Shown one piece after another: positions 7,212 through 13,935 of a DNA stretch of 13,935 nt. The stretch is taken from the NCBI GenBank assembly GCA_033763635.1, contig JANRKG010000353.1:1-13935 (forward strand). The letters run 5' to 3'. The translations under genes and the position numbers were made by a program. Position 1 is the first letter of the stretch. Each line of letters opens with the position of its first letter. The DNA comes from JANRKG01 sp033763635. Its GTDB lineage: Bacteria; Cyanobacteriota; Cyanobacteriia; GCF-001939115. The notes beneath the pieces are model-generated. The model was given only the letters and a program-made list of their open reading frames with translations. It had not been told where the DNA came from and searched no databases.

Positions 7212-8238
7212 TCCACCACTCCCGCAGCCGTTTTGCGAATTCATCCCCATTCCAATTCCGAACGATAAAGCGAGGCATTTGAAACGGGTCGAGCCAATGG
7301 CGAATGGCTCCCTCGTAGTTGGAACAGGCTCTTTCAAACCCGCACTGACGTACAATTTTGACCGTTTCCGCCGTATAATCGCCCAGAGTACCAAACGGAT
7401 AGGCAAAACTGGTGACGGGATGGCCCAACAATGCCTCTAGATGAGCTTTACTGCTCCGGATCTCCTTCTCCTGCAATAAACTGGACTGTTGGGAAAGAAC
7501 CGAATGGGTCATCGCGTGTGCCCCCACTTCCACCAGGCCATCCTGTGCCAGGTCTACCACCTCAGATTCCGTTAGCGTCCGATGGGAAATCCGCCCGACG
7601 CTATCCACCCCTGCTTGAGCCTGAAGCGCTGTCAGAACGGAGTGGCGATCGTCCGCTGTCAAAGGACGGAGTAATCCACAAAGTTCTCGGTAAACTCGAT
7701 GACGAGGGGTAGGGTCAGCAGGGTCTAACACAGTCCAGAGGCGATCCCGCTCTCGCTCCAGTGGGCTGTAGGCGGCGGCTCCCAAGTCCCAGTGATGGGT
7801 TTGCTGGGCGATCGTCACCTCTAATCTTGATGGAAGCTGACCGGGGTACAGGAGCAATCGCTCCAACTCATCCCACCAAAATTCCTCGATTTGCCCGATC
7901 GTTCCGGCAGTGACAAAGACTGTCGCTGGAATACTGTAGCGTTCGAGCAGGGGCTTGGCCTGGTGCAGGTTATCCCCATACCCATCATCAAAAGTAATTA
8001 CAATCTGACGATGGGCAGTCGGTGTGTTGGGTTCCAGATTCTTCAAAGGGCAGGGGGAGTAATGCTGCCGCAAGAATGCCAAATGCTCTGCAAAGTTTGT
8101 TGGAGAGACGGTCAGCAGTTGAGGATCGCTCTCCAGATCAGCCACTCGGTGGTACAGCAAAATCAAGCTGGCGGGTCGGACCGATCGCCAGAGCTTTTTG
8201 CCAATCTGACGCATGGGTTTTAGGGTCGATCGCAGCAT
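7204..8238 (-). CDS. Polysaccharide deacetylase, NodB/CE4 family
   Basis: Seen (numbering from ATG at 8238, 344 aa): LILLYHRV (25-32), ITFDDGYGDN (81-90) with the catalytic and metal Asp pair D84/D85, FWWDELERLLL (120-130), GAHAMTH (239-245) with metal ligands H241 and H245, and SFAYPFG (277-283). Family knowledge: the FDDG and HxxxH motifs mark CE4 enzymes that remove N- or O-acetyl groups from sugars in a metal-dependent way. The key residues are all present, so it looks active. No convincing signal peptide is seen, so it may act in the cytoplasm on a lipid-linked intermediate; this is inference. The start is uncertain: TTG at 8274 (356 aa, with GGA about 10 bases upstream) and ATG at 8214 (336 aa) are alternatives. 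Its end overlaps the next GT2 start by 8 bases. Confidence 0.9.
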   Translation of the reverse strand: MLRSTLKPMRQIGKKLWRSVRPASLILLYHRVADLESDPQLLTVSPTNFAEHLAFLRQHYSPCPLKNLEPNTPTAHRQIVITFDDGYGDNLHQAKPLLERYSIPATVFVTAGTIGQIEEFWWDELERLLLYPGQLPSRLEVTIAQQTHHWDLGAAAYSPLERERDRLWTVLDPADPTPRHRVYRELCGLLRPLTADDRHSVLTALQAQAGVDSVGRISHRTLTESEVVDLAQDGLVEVGAHAMTHSVLSQQSSLLQEKEIRSSKAHLEALLGHPVTSFAYPFGTLGDYTAETVKIVRQCGFERACSNYEGAIRHWLDPFQMPRFIVRNWNGDEFAKRLREWWNA

Positions 8239-8318
8239 CACAAGATAACGCCTGATAGAGGTTAAAAGCCACAACTGCTAAGTTCCAGAAAAAGCCCTCC
8301 TGACTGACCTGTAAACCT

Positions 8319-9164
8319 TTAGCCTACCGGATGCAGCATTGCTGGTGAGCGGCGAAACACCGTAACTGCGTCGCGAGGAAACAGCCCCAAATCAAGCGAC
8401 ACAATTTCCAGGTTAAGTTGGGTTAAGAACTGGGCCATAATCGGTGGACACATAACCCCGAAAGCAGCAAATCCCTGGCGACTTTGAAAATTAGCTTCCA
8501 GATCCAGAGAAAATTGTGTCCAGCCAATAGGAGTTAGCAAATTGGCATAGTGTACAATTCCCACCCCTCCTGGTTTCAAGAGGGATGCAATCTGCCGCAA
8601 ATACCAGAAAATGAGCCGAGGCTCAAAGTGGACAAAGACATCTAACGCAATTGCATAATCCAGACTGCCAGGAGACAGGGAGGGAAGAGTGTAGCCATCC
8701 GTATGATAGTAGCGCAGTGATTGATCGTGGGCGAACCGTTTCTGGAGATGGGCCAGCATCGTTGCCGAAGCATCAATGACATGGAGAATCTGGGTACGGG
8801 GGAGTAACAGATCTGTGAGGCGACCCCCTCCCGGTCCAATTTCCAATCCCTCAACAGCATGGGGTGGGAGATAGGGATCTAGCAGATGGTGTTGAAGATA
8901 CTGATCAAAGTTGAGAACGATCGCGGATTCTAGTCCATAGGTCGTGGAGCCGTTCGCACTGATATCCTCTGCGGTCCATTCGTCGCCCAGGTGTTGAACT
9001 TGGTGCCCCTCCAGTACATCAAATTGCTTGGGTTGCCAGTTCTTGGCATAGGATTCCCATCCGGCAGCAATCATTTGTGGTTCGCCCTGGGGTGAATGAG
9101 TAACAGGCCCAACCTGCAAAAACCTCTGGGTATAACGTTTGACCCATTGTGTAAATCTCCCCAT
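8319..9164 (-). CDS. Class I SAM-dependent methyltransferase
   Basis: Seen: 281 aa from ATG at 9164, preceded by AGGAAGGGGGGT, a strong ribosome binding site. The Rossmann-type core has GLEIGPGGGRLTDLL (106-120, motif I that binds S-adenosylmethionine), VIDAS (129-133, acidic residue D131 for the ribose) and LDYAIALDVFVHF (168-180, motif IV region). LKPGGVGIVHYAN (196-208) follows in the place of the usual post-core motif. An N-terminal region of about 100 residues precedes it and includes WESYAKNWQPKQF (36-48). Family knowledge: a methyl transfer to a small molecule or sugar acceptor. Inference: the setting points to O- or N-methylation of a sugar or glycan end. The gene lies 36 bases after the GT2-methyltransferase fusion and 80 bases before the chosen deacetylase start, so it is probably cotranscribed. 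The methylated position cannot be told. Confidence 0.9.
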   Translation of the reverse strand: MGRFTQWVKRYTQRFLQVGPVTHSPQGEPQMIAAGWESYAKNWQPKQFDVLEGHQVQHLGDEWTAEDISANGSTTYGLESAIVLNFDQYLQHHLLDPYLPPHAVEGLEIGPGGGRLTDLLLPRTQILHVIDASATMLAHLQKRFAHDQSLRYYHTDGYTLPSLSPGSLDYAIALDVFVHFEPRLIFWYLRQIASLLKPGGVGIVHYANLLTPIGWTQFSLDLEANFQSRQGFAAFGVMCPPIMAQFLTQLNLEIVSLDLGLFPRDAVTVFRRSPAMLHPVG

Positions 9165-9200
9165 ACCCCCCTTCCTGCCTCTGATCCGTCAGACCCATTA

Positions 9201-10859
9201 TCAACGCTTCACGGCTCTCACACAAACAGTTGAAGCAAATTTTGGGTCGTGAACTATCAGTTCATCTGAAGTAAACTCTTCGGCCACGAGTCCCCGGACA
9301 TTCCCTGCGGCAATTAAAGAATTGCCATAGGCGCGGATTGTGATCGCATCCTCCCCAAAACTGTTTGCAACCAACTGACGAATCCCGTCTGGGGTAAAGC
9401 GCCAAAGTTCTCCTGAAGCTGGATCGCACATACTAATGTGGGGGACAGCCAGCAACAGGGAACCTCCTGGCTTGAGAATGCGATAGATCTCGGTGAGCGC
9501 CCGTTCGACTTGGGGAATCACATGCAGGACATAGGTGCAGATAATACAGTCAAAAGTGTTCTCTTGCAGGTTATTGGGCTGGGTCAGATCTGCAATCAGA
9601 GTCGCTTGAGGGTTTCCTGGCTCACGGTGAAGAATATCCAGTTTGCTCACCCGATCACTCCCAAACCTGGAAGTATAAGAATTTTCTTGGAACTCCAGAC
9701 AATGCCCGCGAATATCTGCTGCGAATTCAGGCAAAAATTGGGTTTCCAGGTAGTAGCGCAGTAGGGAGTGGCCCCGATCGACTCCCCAGAGGTAGCTGAG
9801 GGGTTCAACTTGAGTTGCGAACCGATATCGTGCCCACCATCGTCTCCGGCGTTGCCGGATTCCCACCGGAAGGGTTTGTCGTAGGAATACATACGCTCGC
9901 GAGAAGATGCGAATCAAGGGGGAAGGGAGCCGATCGCGGAGTTGTTGCCGGAGTCGTTGTTTTAAGGGGGGGGTAGCCAGGGGTAGGGGATCGGGTGGAG
10001 TGGATAAGGGGACAGGTTTAAGCCCTTCCTGAATCATCATGTGCTCAATCTGTTGCATCAAGGCTTGCTGCTGAGGTCCAGCATAGTTGGCTGGTAAATA
10101 CTCCATCAACCAGTTGAGGTGCCGTCTACGGAATTGTTCTACCTGCCCTTGCTGAGTTGCTATCGCACAGGTGGAACCTCTCCACTGACGATAACGGGCT
10201 AGGGGTTCTGGATTCACAAAAATGGGATATTTGAGAGCTATCATTGACCACAGAAATTGGTCATCGCCTACGCCTTCATCCGCCGTCCCAATCAGCGTAG
10301 CCGCTTCCAAAATAAGGCGACGATCGATCATCACAGCACTGTTAGCTGCGCTTTTCTGATAGCCCATCTCTGCCATTTCGAGCAACAAATCGGGAGCCTG
10401 GTGCAGCCCGGATGGAGGCACAGGTTGGACATAACTTTTCACCGCATCTGCTGGGTCTTCCCACCAGTAAGTGACGGGGCAGTAGACCATTCCTGGCGAC
10501 TCCCCAAACATCGCCTGGTAAATCTCGTAATGCCGTTGGAGAAACTGGGGATGCCATTCATCATCAGAGTCTAGGTGAGCCAAAATCGGAGCCTGGGCTT
10601 CTTTGGCTCCCCAGATACGAGAGGAAAAAATGCCAAGTTTTGCCTCTCCCCTATGAGCCAGCACTTTGACGGATTGGGGAATTTCTCCAACATAGGATTG
10701 GGCAATTACTACACTGTCATCTTCCGATCCACCATCGACGAGCACTAGTTCCCAGTCAGTGAAGGTCTGACGCTGAACGCTGGCGATCGCATCAGAGAGA
10801 TACTGGGCAGCATTCAGAAAGTGAATAACGACACTAACTTTGGGCAGTGGATGGGGCAC
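9201..10859 (-). CDS. Bifunctional GT2 glycosyltransferase fused to methyltransferase-like domain
   Basis: Seen: one uninterrupted 552-aa frame starting at GTG 10859 (a stop lies six codons before it; no clear ribosome binding site). Residues 1-260 form a GT2 domain: VSVVIHFLNAAQYLSDAI (8-25), LVDGGSEDDS (40-49), AHLDSDDEWHP (94-104, with the DSDD metal motif) and GDDQFLW (198-204). A proline-rich linker (281-298) follows. Residues about 300-552 resemble a class I methyltransferase: GHCLEFQENSYTSRFG (385-400) in the motif I position, FDCIICTYVLHVI (436-448), LKPGGSLLLAVPH (462-474) and WRFTPDGIRQL (486-496). The motif I lacks the usual GxGxG, which suggests an unusual SAM site or reduced activity. 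Family knowledge: GT2 adds a sugar; a fused methyltransferase may methylate it or the chain end. It is the first gene of the operon. The substrates are unknown. Confidence 0.88.
   Translation of the reverse strand: MPHPLPKVSVVIHFLNAAQYLSDAIASVQRQTFTDWELVLVDGGSEDDSVVIAQSYVGEIPQSVKVLAHRGEAKLGIFSSRIWGAKEAQAPILAHLDSDDEWHPQFLQRHYEIYQAMFGESPGMVYCPVTYWWEDPADAVKSYVQPVPPSGLHQAPDLLLEMAEMGYQKSAANSAVMIDRRLILEAATLIGTADEGVGDDQFLWSMIALKYPIFVNPEPLARYRQWRGSTCAIATQQGQVEQFRRRHLNWLMEYLPANYAGPQQQALMQQIEHMMIQEGLKPVPLSTPPDPLPLATPPLKQRLRQQLRDRLPSPLIRIFSRAYVFLRQTLPVGIRQRRRRWWARYRFATQVEPLSYLWGVDRGHSLLRYYLETQFLPEFAADIRGHCLEFQENSYTSRFGSDRVSKLDILHREPGNPQATLIADLTQPNNLQENTFDCIICTYVLHVIPQVERALTEIYRILKPGGSLLLAVPHISMCDPASGELWRFTPDGIRQLVANSFGEDAITIRAYGNSLIAAGNVRGLVAEEFTSDELIVHDPKFASTVCVRAVKR
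10783..10790. repeat. HIP1 octamer
   Basis: A second perfect GCGATCGC lies near the 5' end of the GT2-methyltransferase fusion gene and supports a cyanobacterial origin. Confidence 0.85.
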
Positions 10860-10875
10860 AGGGTGAACTGGGAAT

Positions 10876-10905
10876 TAGAATCTAAGACAGTGTAACCAGA
10901 TTCTA
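10876..10905. promoter_or_regulatory. Perfect 8-bp inverted repeat, possible operator or leader stem-loop
   Basis: TAGAATCT (10876-10883) and its exact reverse complement AGATTCTA (10898-10905) are separated by 14 bases. The right arm, read on the minus strand, contains TAGAAT preceded by TG, which could be a -10 box for the operon starting at 10859, about 41 bases ahead of the GTG; no good -35 is seen. It could be a binding site for a dimeric regulator, or chance. No regulator is encoded nearby. Confidence 0.35.
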
Positions 10906-10983
10906 CATGAAAGCCTTGATCAGTTTCATAATTGGATTGGCCTAACCCTCTTCACAGCAATCTAATGGAGCGATAGTTACTTA

Positions 10984-11004
10984 CTAGAGCGTGTTATGAA
11001 CTTT
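10984..11004 (+). repeat. Left terminal inverted repeat of the MITE-like element
   Basis: This 21-bp arm begins CTAGAGCGTG and pairs with 11092-11112, with mismatches at arm positions 7 (C against G) and 16 (A against C). Confidence 0.7.
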
Positions 11005-11091
11005 CAAGCTAGTTGGCTCTCTAGTAGCCTTTGAGCGATCGTGGTATTTTTCAGGCTTGAGCGAGGAGACCTACCAGGAAAAGCTTCTACA

Positions 11092-11112
11092 AAAGTGCAT
11101 AACACCCTCTAG
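11092..11112 (-). repeat. Right terminal inverted repeat of the MITE-like element
   Basis: Read on the minus strand this arm begins CTAGAGGGTG and matches the left arm at 19 of 21 positions. Sequence similarity stops sharply just inside it, which defines the inner border of the repeat. Confidence 0.7.
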
Positions 11113-11196
11113 AGATTATTTCAAAAAATCGTTATGTATCGAGATCACCCTGTTCTCCTCTTGCTCCTACATTTGAAAGCTGAGTTAGGAAACACC

Positions 11197-13083
11197 ATGT
11201 CCAGAACTCTAAACCTTGTCCAAACCTCACCTCGTCGCTTTTCCCAAATTACACTCCTAGCTTTGTTCATTTCTCTGCTGGTCTTTCCCCTTTGGCAACA
11301 GGTGTTTACGCGACAGAAACTTGCAGTTCAAGCCACTCTCACCAGCAATACTCCTGTCTGGATTCGAGTTTATTGGGATGATCCGGTTTGGGATGCCAAT
11401 GCATATGAGCATATTTTAGTCAATGCAGATTCCGACCGCGAGTACCTATTTTATGTGGCTGATACGCCCTGGAGCAAACTAAAGTTCGTTGCAGAAACAG
11501 AGGCATCTCTTGAGATTCGATTGGTCAACGTGAGAGATCAAAGGCTGATTTCTACTGAAACTGGACAGTACAGCCTCCCCTTTCGCTGGAACAATCGTGG
11601 CCTCCTGGCAGGTATTGCAACCTGCCTAACATGGGGCTGGTTGTCAATTCTCGGATTTAGCACCGTTCACCTTTGGCACGGCGAGACTTGGAAACGGTTG
11701 AGTTCAACAAGTTTTGTTATAACTCTGGCAGTGACACTCGCCCTTTTCTGGACATTGGTTTTTTATCCCGGCATTATTACCTCTGATTCAGAAGCGCAAT
11801 GGAAAGTTGCACTTTACCTATGGGGAATCCTACCGGACATCGGGGGCTACGCAACAAATTGGCATCCTCCCATGATGTCTTGGATCATGGGGGCAACCTA
11901 TGTAGCTTCTAGGACTTTTGGCTTCTTCATCTTTTTGCAACTGCTACTTTTTTATAGTTCTCTCTTATTTTTACTGCGGCGATGTTGTAGTCATCGCATT
12001 TTTTTAATCGGCACACTTTTTATGATAGTCAATCCCGCGATTTGGGGGATAGCTCCTGTGATTTTCAAAGATATCTGGTTTGCTACGGGATTGAACTTGA
12101 TCTCACTGAGTTTCTTGTTGACCCATAATCAACTTCTAAAGCAATGGCAAATACTTAGTATTAGTATTCTATTTCTAATCGGTGGTATTCTAACTTTTGC
12201 ATTTCGACATAACTCGATCATAATTCTTCCGCTGATTCTGATCTTTTTGTGGAAGATGATTGCCCCGATCAGACTGAAGGCATTTCTAATTCTTGCTTTA
12301 TGTGTATCACTCTCAATTGCGAAAATACCACCAGAATCGTATCGATTGCAGTCTATTAATTTGTATCCTATTTCTTTTATGTGGGAGCAAGTAGGTATCC
12401 TCAGACAGCTTTCAGATCCAAACGAGATCACCAAATACGGTTTGGGTTCTGTTGGAAATACGGACCTGGCGATCAAGAACTTTGATTGTCAAGGTCCCGA
12501 TCGCTTACTTTGGAACGAAAAGGTTTTAAACCTTGAGAAATTAGTAAAAAGTGGATCGGAAATAAAGAGAAAGTGGCTAAACCTGATCAAAGCCCATCCT
12601 AAAGAGTTTCTCTTAAATCGAGTATGTATGTATTACTATGCATTAGGATTAGGAAATCAAGTTCATGGAAGGGTCATTAATCCTCAGTACGTACCTTATG
12701 AGGAGGTTGCAACCTCATCCAATCGCCTCATGTATGATCCGAAGATTAAGCATGTCGAGAATCATCTCTTCGAAGTCATTGCATCAACGTTTCAACCTTT
12801 CCCCCTTTACACTGCCTGGAATAATCTCTTATTGCTTGGGGTGATAGGCACAATTCTCTATTCTTTAAAGCGCCTAACTTTCTGCTTTTTCTTGCTATCT
12901 GGCTTGGCCATTCTATATTTTTCTGGTTTCTTTCTAGTTCCAGTTGGTATGACTTTTCGGTACTTCTTACCCAGTGCGATTTTAATTTGGGTTGCGTGTT
13001 TTCATGCAGCCGATCGCTTGAATTCTATATTGCCTTCTATCAGTTTTATTGCAAAAAAGAGCTATCCCAAAAAACTGGAGTAG
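11197..13083 (+). CDS. Multi-pass membrane protein, GT-C/DUF6020-like, probable glycan assembly
   Basis: Seen: 628 aa from ATG 11197, chosen because AGGA (11187-11190) lies 6 bases upstream; ATG 11134 would add 21 residues but has no ribosome binding site. A first membrane helix (about 17-35) is followed by a roughly 100-residue hydrophilic, beta-rich-looking stretch (36-133) and then many helices (about 134-157, 172-191, 238-260, 266-285, 294-309, 319-333, 338-354, 359-374, 541-556, 560-583, 588-603). Conserved-looking loops are YPGIITSDSEAQW (190-202), NWHPPM (221-226), FKDIWFATG (290-298), FRHNSI (336-341) and FRYFLPS (587-593). Family knowledge: the PG..DS..Q, HP, KD..F, R.N and RY pattern resembles DUF6020-like GT-C-type membrane proteins. 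Inference: it transfers a sugar from a lipid-linked donor or acts on the glycan outside the cytoplasm. A Wzy-like polymerase is an alternative. It is more AT-rich than the operon, which may indicate separate acquisition. Confidence 0.85.
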   Translation: MSRTLNLVQTSPRRFSQITLLALFISLLVFPLWQQVFTRQKLAVQATLTSNTPVWIRVYWDDPVWDANAYEHILVNADSDREYLFYVADTPWSKLKFVAETEASLEIRLVNVRDQRLISTETGQYSLPFRWNNRGLLAGIATCLTWGWLSILGFSTVHLWHGETWKRLSSTSFVITLAVTLALFWTLVFYPGIITSDSEAQWKVALYLWGILPDIGGYATNWHPPMMSWIMGATYVASRTFGFFIFLQLLLFYSSLLFLLRRCCSHRIFLIGTLFMIVNPAIWGIAPVIFKDIWFATGLNLISLSFLLTHNQLLKQWQILSISILFLIGGILTFAFRHNSIIILPLILIFLWKMIAPIRLKAFLILALCVSLSIAKIPPESYRLQSINLYPISFMWEQVGILRQLSDPNEITKYGLGSVGNTDLAIKNFDCQGPDRLLWNEKVLNLEKLVKSGSEIKRKWLNLIKAHPKEFLLNRVCMYYYALGLGNQVHGRVINPQYVPYEEVATSSNRLMYDPKIKHVENHLFEVIASTFQPFPLYTAWNNLLLLGVIGTILYSLKRLTFCFFLLSGLAILYFSGFFLVPVGMTFRYFLPSAILIWVACFHAADRLNSILPSISFIAKKSYPKKLE

Positions 13084-13145
13084 GAACTTCTCTGAAACGG
13101 GTTCACTCAAGTTTTTGCCAAATTTTAAGTGCAGATTTACTGATC

Positions 13146-13173
13146 GGGTAACTTAACTACGAATCAAGTACCC
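13146..13173. terminator. Possible hairpin between convergent genes
   Basis: GGGTAACTT (13146-13154) can pair with AAGTACCC (13166-13173) as an 8-bp stem with one bulged A and an 11-base loop. It lies in the 154-base gap between two converging genes, where transcription must end in both directions. There is no T-tract after it on either strand, so it is at best an atypical terminator. Confidence 0.25.
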
Positions 13174-13237
13174 TGGATAGGTCATCATACGTCGATTTCA
13201 GAAAAAACTTGTTCACTGGTTAGCATCTAGCAATGTT

Positions 13238-13935
13238 TTAGAATTTACCTTTCAAGGTATTCCATACTTTTGCTAAACGCTTAAAAACTTTCTTAGGTAG
13301 ATTAACTCTTGGAGAGGATAGCTGAATAGCCAGAGCTTCTAGCTGCTCAGACAGTTTGTTATTTTCTGCTTTTAAGATCTCTAAATTCAAAAACAATTGG
13401 CTCGTTTGCAATGTATCCCATTCAAGAAATACTCTGGGGCAGGTTTCTGCATTGATTGTTCTGACAACGGAAGGTAGATCTGGGTGGCGACCGTGCAGAA
13501 TTTTGACAGGGCCACTAACGAAACAGGGAAAGATAAATCGACAGTTGTACTCTGGCGGCAAAATTCCAATTTTCAAATCACTTTTATACAAGGCTGCCCG
13601 AAAGGATGCCTGGTCGTGGGATGGCTGTACAGCTTGTTGAATTTGGGCTTGATACAGATGGAGCCAGTCAGCAAAAAAATCTTCCACCTGTTTTGTTTTT
13701 TTAAACAAGATACAACCACAGTTCATCTCTGGAAACCCTTCAGGAATCTCGTCATTCTGATAGGTCTGTGAAAAATCACCCGCTTGAGGAGACAACCGCA
13801 CGGGTGCATGTGCAGCAGCAATGTCAAATCGTTCCAGCAACCGAAACAGGTCCGTAATGTCGTGACAAATATAGGTATCCGTATCCAGCGCTAGCGTGTA
13901 ATCATAAGGGGAACACAAATACATGGAATGAATCC
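13238..13935 (-). CDS. GT-A-type glycosyltransferase, 5' end cut off by window edge
   Basis: Seen: the frame is open to the right edge, giving 231 visible residues (IHSMYLCSPYDYTLALDTDT first). An internal ATG at 13924 is not likely to be the start, because the DTDT motif of this fold normally lies many residues from the N-terminus. Numbering from the first visible residue: DTDT (17-20, metal and nucleotide binding), MNCGCILFKK (70-79), SHDQASFRAAL (105-115), ILPPEYNCRF (124-133) and KILHGRH (144-150). Family knowledge: this order (DxDT, N.G...F, DQ..F, LP..YN.R, .H) is found in GT8-like and nucleotide-diphospho-sugar transferases. The last 50 or so residues are helical, with a short coiled-coil-like part (ILKAENNKLSEQLEALAIQL, 186-205) and a basic tail that could touch the membrane. 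It converges with the membrane-protein gene. Substrate unknown. Confidence 0.85.
   Translation of the reverse strand, partial: IHSMYLCSPYDYTLALDTDTYICHDITDLFRLLERFDIAAAHAPVRLSPQAGDFSQTYQNDEIPEGFPEMNCGCILFKKTKQVEDFFADWLHLYQAQIQQAVQPSHDQASFRAALYKSDLKIGILPPEYNCRFIFPCFVSGPVKILHGRHPDLPSVVRTINAETCPRVFLEWDTLQTSQLFLNLEILKAENNKLSEQLEALAIQLSSPRVNLPKKVFKRLAKVWNTLKGKF

Larger units (their letters stand above)
10984..11112. mobile_element. MITE-like element with 21-bp terminal inverted repeats
   Basis: The left end (10984-11004) and the reverse complement of the right end (11112-11092) match at 19 of 21 positions. After the shared CTA they read GAGCGTGTTATGAACTTT and GAGGGTGTTATGCACTTT. The 129-bp unit has no coding frame of its own, as expected for a non-autonomous element mobilised in trans. 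The ends start with CTAG, which is a palindrome, so the target duplication may be TA, a 3-bp TNA-type site or CTAG and cannot be decided. The GAG... termini recall IS5-type insertion sequences, but this is a guess. No transposase is present in the window. The right end is 21 bases before ATG 11134 and 84 bases before the chosen start of the membrane-protein gene. Confidence 0.7.
10860..11196. other. Gene-free divergent region between operon and membrane-protein gene
   Basis: About 337 bases without a supported gene separate the minus-strand operon from the plus-strand membrane-protein gene. It holds an inverted repeat (10876-10905), a MITE-like element (10984-11112) and a short spacer before the membrane-protein start. 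The frame in front of the plus gene is open from ATG 11134, but I assign no coding role to that part. Both promoters should lie in this region; no convincing pair of -35 and -10 boxes is visible on either strand. Confidence 0.6.

Noticed and set aside
7212..7406. 65-codon N-terminal extension of the GT2 at 6330-7211
   Set aside because: It overlaps the deacetylase coding sequence and has no family similarity, whereas MPEKLPRISIVTPS at 7211 fits.
8275..8318. Possible terminator between methyltransferase and deacetylase genes
   Set aside because: No stem followed by a T-tract is visible in the 44 bases, so I treat the two genes as cotranscribed.
11026..11065. Near-duplicate GCCTTTGAGCGA and GGCTTGAGCGA inside the MITE-like element
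   Set aside because: Two short imperfect copies are not enough to call a repeat array or binding site.
11134..11196. Upstream start (ATG 11134) of the membrane protein
   Set aside because: No ribosome binding site is seen in front of it, while AGGA precedes ATG 11197 at a good distance. It cannot be fully excluded.
13108..13211. CAAGTTTTT (13108-13116) and AAAAACTTG (13203-13211) as an inverted repeat
   Set aside because: The arms are only 9 bases, AT-rich and about 86 bases apart, which is easily expected by chance and makes a poor terminator.

Overview
The window is almost entirely a surface-glycan (exopolysaccharide or lipopolysaccharide-type) biosynthesis locus, most likely from a cyanobacterium. 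The lineage call rests on many GCGATCG-type words, including two perfect HIP1 octamers (GCGATCGC at 4769-4776 and 10783-10790), and on the general look of the glycosyltransferases. I cannot name a genus from this sequence.

Layout. Nine genes lie on the minus strand and read from 10859 down to the left edge. In transcription order they are: a GT2 glycosyltransferase fused to a methyltransferase (10859-9201), a stand-alone class I methyltransferase (9164-8319), a NodB/CE4-type polysaccharide deacetylase (about 8238-7204), a GT2 (7211-6330), a GT4 with a cysteine motif (6333-4951), a second GT2 (4939-3863), and three tandem paralogous GT4 enzymes (3835-2516, 2516-1191, and 1191 running off the left edge). 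From the deacetylase to the edge, genes overlap by 1-8 bases or are separated by only 11-27 bases, so this part is very probably one translationally coupled operon. Several starts were moved downstream of the longest open frame, because the true family N-terminus begins near the previous gene's stop.

To the right, a gene-free stretch (10860-11196) holds a perfect 8-bp inverted repeat just upstream of the operon's first gene and a 129-bp MITE-like element with 21-bp terminal inverted repeats (19/21 matching). On the plus strand follows a large multi-pass membrane protein (11197-13083) with features reminiscent of GT-C-like or DUF6020-like membrane proteins. It is visibly more AT-rich than the operon. 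Converging on it is the 3' part of a GT-A-type transferase with a DTDT motif (13238 to the right edge), whose N-terminus lies outside the window.

How it could work together (inference): the soluble GT2 and GT4 enzymes would build an oligosaccharide from nucleotide sugars on a lipid carrier, the methyltransferases and the deacetylase would modify it, and the membrane protein could act on a lipid-linked sugar or the growing glycan. No flippase (Wzx), classical Wzy polymerase, ABC exporter, chain-length regulator or priming transferase is visible, so these must lie elsewhere. I see no tRNA, rRNA, CRISPR array or intact transposase gene.
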